Both the position numbers and the translations under genes were made by a program. A DNA stretch of 9,210 bases from Leptospiraceae bacterium (GTDB lineage: Bacteria > Spirochaetota > Leptospiria > Leptospirales > Leptospiraceae), in contig JADJFV010000039.1 in NCBI GenBank assembly GCA_016708435.1, positions 1 to 9,210 on the forward strand. The letters run 5' to 3'. Shown one piece after another: positions 6,954 through 9,210 of this stretch. Within the stretch, counting starts at the first letter, position 1. Each line of letters starts with the position of its first letter. The notes under the pieces were generated by a model. The model searched no databases. It was not told the DNA's origin and saw only the letters and a list, made by a program, of their open reading frames with translations.

Positions 6954-8404
6954 ATGCTAATTAGCTCCCAAAATAGATTTATTATTAGACTTTTATTTAT
7001 AACAAGTCTCTTACTTTTTTACGTCTCCGCCATATTTGCCAATGATATGGAGAACGAAAAGAAATCTTCTAAACAAATACTTAGACTTACATGGGAAAAT
7101 GATGTCTTCTTGTTAACAGATCGTGAATATACAAATGGAATTCGAATGGAATATGGTGTATATAAAAAATGGTATACTCCTTCTAGCTTTGCTCTAAATG
7201 GATTAACATCAATTATCCCCTATCTAGCCAATCCAAGTTATCACTACTCAGGAATTTCTGGACTCCAAACTTACAGACTCCAACGAATCTAAGCCGCTCT
7301 GATATTGTTTATGGAGAAAGACCCTATAGTAGTTTGGGGCTAGCAGCAAGCAGTTCCACTGTTTGGTGGAGCAAAAGTTCTTTAGATTGGAATTTGATTT
7401 AGGCAAGATTGGTTCTGATGTGCAAGGCAAAAGCATTCAAACAATCATTCATAAACTTATACAGGCACCGATTCCGCAAGGCTGGAATAGTCAGATTCCA
7501 AATCGAAATGGTTTTCAGATTAATATGGATCATAAGTATTTTTGGAAGAAAGAAATTGGGTGGCAAACAGGTGTTAAACTCGGAACCTTTGATACATCAC
7601 AATCGGTCCTGTGTTTCGATGGGGAAAAATTTCTAGTCCTGTCTCTCATGGAACTTTATTAAATGATTCAAGTCCGATTTATCCTACGGAAGAATCGGAA
7701 ATGTATTTTTGGATAAGACCACAGGTTAAATATCAATCGTTAAACACAACCTTGCAAGGCACAGGGAAGGGGCTTCCAGATTCAAGTAATCTAAATGAGT
7801 TAAGCAACTTGGTTTCTCAAACACAGCCGAACTCGTTAATCGGAAGTCCGTTGTATTCCCAAGTCAATGAAGATAGAGATGCAAATTCTATGACAAGATT
7901 TTTAGTCTATGAAGAATTATTACACCAAGAAACTTCTAAGGGTTGAATTATTTAATCTTCAATTCTGTTTTTAATGGAGGAGCTCCCATTGATTCAGGTG
8001 CGAAATCATTGATTCTTTATGATATATCAAATCACAATTTGAACCGAGCAGATTACCAATTCTTGGATTATTTTATTCTTGATACTCTATCAAGAAGTGA
8101 AACTAAAACACAAAATATTTTCTCTAAATACATTGCCTATCAATATCTATTTCGAAATGAACCGGATAATAAAAATAGCCTCGCGTTGGCTTCTGCATTA
8201 CTAATAAACGAAAAAGATGGAAATCAAAGATATGGAGTAGAACTAAAACATTTACAAGGAAAAATAGCAACAGGGTTTTTGTATAATAATTCAGATTGGT
8301 ATTTTCAAATTGCAGCAGAAGTCTCAACTTTAGAATACAAAGCGGCTAATTCTGTATTGCCGTATCATCGCTACGCAAGTTTACAAATGGGAAAGAAGTT
8401 TTAG
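6954..8404 (+). pseudogene. LpxR-like (DUF2219) outer-membrane lipid A deacylase homologue, frameshifted
   Basis: LpxR is an outer-membrane beta-barrel enzyme that removes the 3'-acyloxyacyl chain from lipid A. Residues 1-29 are a signal peptide. WENDVFLLTDREYTNG (47-62) is the family signature and holds the Asn-Asp pair (N49, D50) known to be catalytic in Salmonella LpxR. The family's conserved His is present in IIHKLI (codon 7450-7452), followed by QAPIPQGW as in relatives. Between them, in another frame, TPTNLSRSDIVYGERPYSSL matches the YTPsd...DRPYag block. GPVFRWGKIS (from 7605) and the C-terminal YHRYASLQMGKKF also fit. Frame changes lie at 7275-7276 (QTY to TPTN), about 7380-7395, about 7601-7605 and about 7935-7950. 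I see no nonsense substitution. An additional stretch of roughly 70 residues (about 8000-8200), rich in N, L, D and Y, precedes the last strands and seems specific to this protein. Joined length is about 480 residues, longer than enterobacterial LpxR. Activity is doubtful if the indels are real. Confidence 0.75.
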
Positions 8405-8445
8405 TTAAACGCGTTATAACTTTATTTAGAAGTAGCAACTTTGTA

Positions 8446-9210
8446 TCAAGGGCAAGTAAACTGAAAATTCTTTGAGCCATATATTGTTTCCCATGCTGTT
8501 TTCTTTTCACTGTGAAAAACCCATTGAATTTCTTTTGCGTCAACTCTAGACTTGAGGCCATCTATGATTTGCCCCACCTTAGCAATATAGTCAGCACTAT
8601 AATCCCTTGTATTAAGCATTATATTGGTAGCATAGAAATTTCCTTTCCGCATAGGTTCCATTTTTAATTCCGTCGGAAATTCTAGTAATTGTTGCAATAT
8701 GGTCTGCTGCAGTCGAGGTAGATGTAACTACGTTTTCACATCCACCGCCTATAAAAGTTAAGTTCTTCAGATGGATCATGTGTGTAAAATTCGATTTGGA
8801 TTTTTGGTTTCAGGCACCGTATGTTTTGTCATCTGCTGTATGATTTGAACTGCTTGCTAAAACTAATGTAGTAAATTTTTTGGAATAACTCGTATTAACC
8901 CTTCTGTTAAACTGTTTCTGCATTGTTTCCCAGTCAATTGCATTTCCATGGTAGCATTGTATGTAAACCTCCAATATTGTCTGAAGGAGTTACTCCTAAT
9001 AGAAGTTATACGATATACTACATCCGCATAATTCTCATTAGACTCATGTGCGTGCGCATCAACCTCGAAAACCTTTATCTTCTTTGATATATCTAGAAGA
9101 TTTTATTATTGTATTGCTCATAACTGCTTGCAGTATCACTAAGAGCTTTATTGCCGTTTAAAAATCGCCAATCAGATTCGTAATTTAATTTTGCACCTTT
9201 AGAATAGATT
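8446..9210 (-). pseudogene. Unrecognised protein gene in several frames, 5' end outside the window
   Basis: Convergent with the LpxR-like gene, leaving 41 bases between them. Coding-like segments follow each other on the minus strand in different frames: SKGAKLNYESDWRFLNGNKA (about 9200-9140), IKVFEVDAHAHESNENYAD (about 9080-9020), YHGNAIDWETMQKQFNRRVN (about 8955-8895) running to SSSNHTADDKTYGA, then YTHDPSEELN (about 8785-8755), FIGGGCENVVTSTSTAADHI (about 8753-8695), and finally a clean stretch from 8697 to the stop at 8446-8448, including NIMLNTRDYSADYIAKVGQI and VFHSEKKTAWETIYG. At least four frame changes are needed, so the last 83 codons should not be read as a separate gene. I see no transmembrane helix and recognise no domain. 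Function unknown. Confidence 0.5.

Noticed and set aside
7409..7636. 75-codon plus-strand frame overlapping the LpxR-like gene
   Set aside because: The LpxR motifs across this stretch are read in the overlapping frame starting at 7363; this one shows none.
1..9210. CRISPR array, transposase, phage genes, toxin-antitoxin pair, tRNA or rRNA
   Set aside because: I looked on both strands and saw no spaced direct-repeat array, transposase motifs, phage-like products or RNA-gene structure.

Overview
The window looks like chromosomal DNA from a spirochaete close to Leptospira (family Leptospiraceae). The evidence is indirect: AT-rich DNA, a lipoprotein-type gene made of putative-Ig plus SBBP beta-propeller repeats, a TonB-dependent receptor with a coiled-coil leader, and an LpxR/DUF2219 lipid A deacylase homologue. 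No rRNA, tRNA or other definitive marker gene is present, so the taxonomy is an inference.

Layout. (1) 1-1283, minus strand: a frame-broken He_PIG/SBBP surface-protein gene, visibly richer in GC than the rest. (2) 1284-1669: AT-rich DNA with no recognised gene. (3) 1670-2036, minus: a small secreted protein whose frame is interrupted at a run of 18 A residues, with a good promoter and a palindromic operator-like site. (4) 2037-2625: intergenic DNA with a possible 27-residue membrane peptide, two inverted repeats and a promoter candidate. (5) 2626-5199, plus: one long intact TonB-dependent outer-membrane receptor, the only large undamaged gene. (6) 5203-6636, minus and convergent with the receptor: a multi-pass membrane sensor histidine kinase split by three frameshifts, followed by the orphan tail of a second kinase. 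(7) 6637-6953: intergenic DNA with a 9-bp tandem repeat and a promoter candidate. (8) 6954-8404, plus: an LpxR-like lipid A deacylase homologue split by about four frameshifts. (9) 8446-9210, minus, running off the window: an unrecognised gene in several frames.

The theme is the cell envelope: nutrient uptake across the outer membrane, lipid A modification, surface repeat proteins and a membrane sensor. Nothing shows that these genes form one system, and the mixed orientations argue against a common operon. The most striking overall feature is that nearly every gene except the receptor carries indel frameshifts while conserved motifs survive in the alternate frames. This could be recent decay, slippage at homopolymers, or uncorrected sequencing indels, and the raw sequence alone cannot decide. 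I did not find a clearly new multi-gene system. The best leads are the A18 tract in the small secreted protein, the operator-like palindromes in front of it, and the duplicated histidine-kinase tail.
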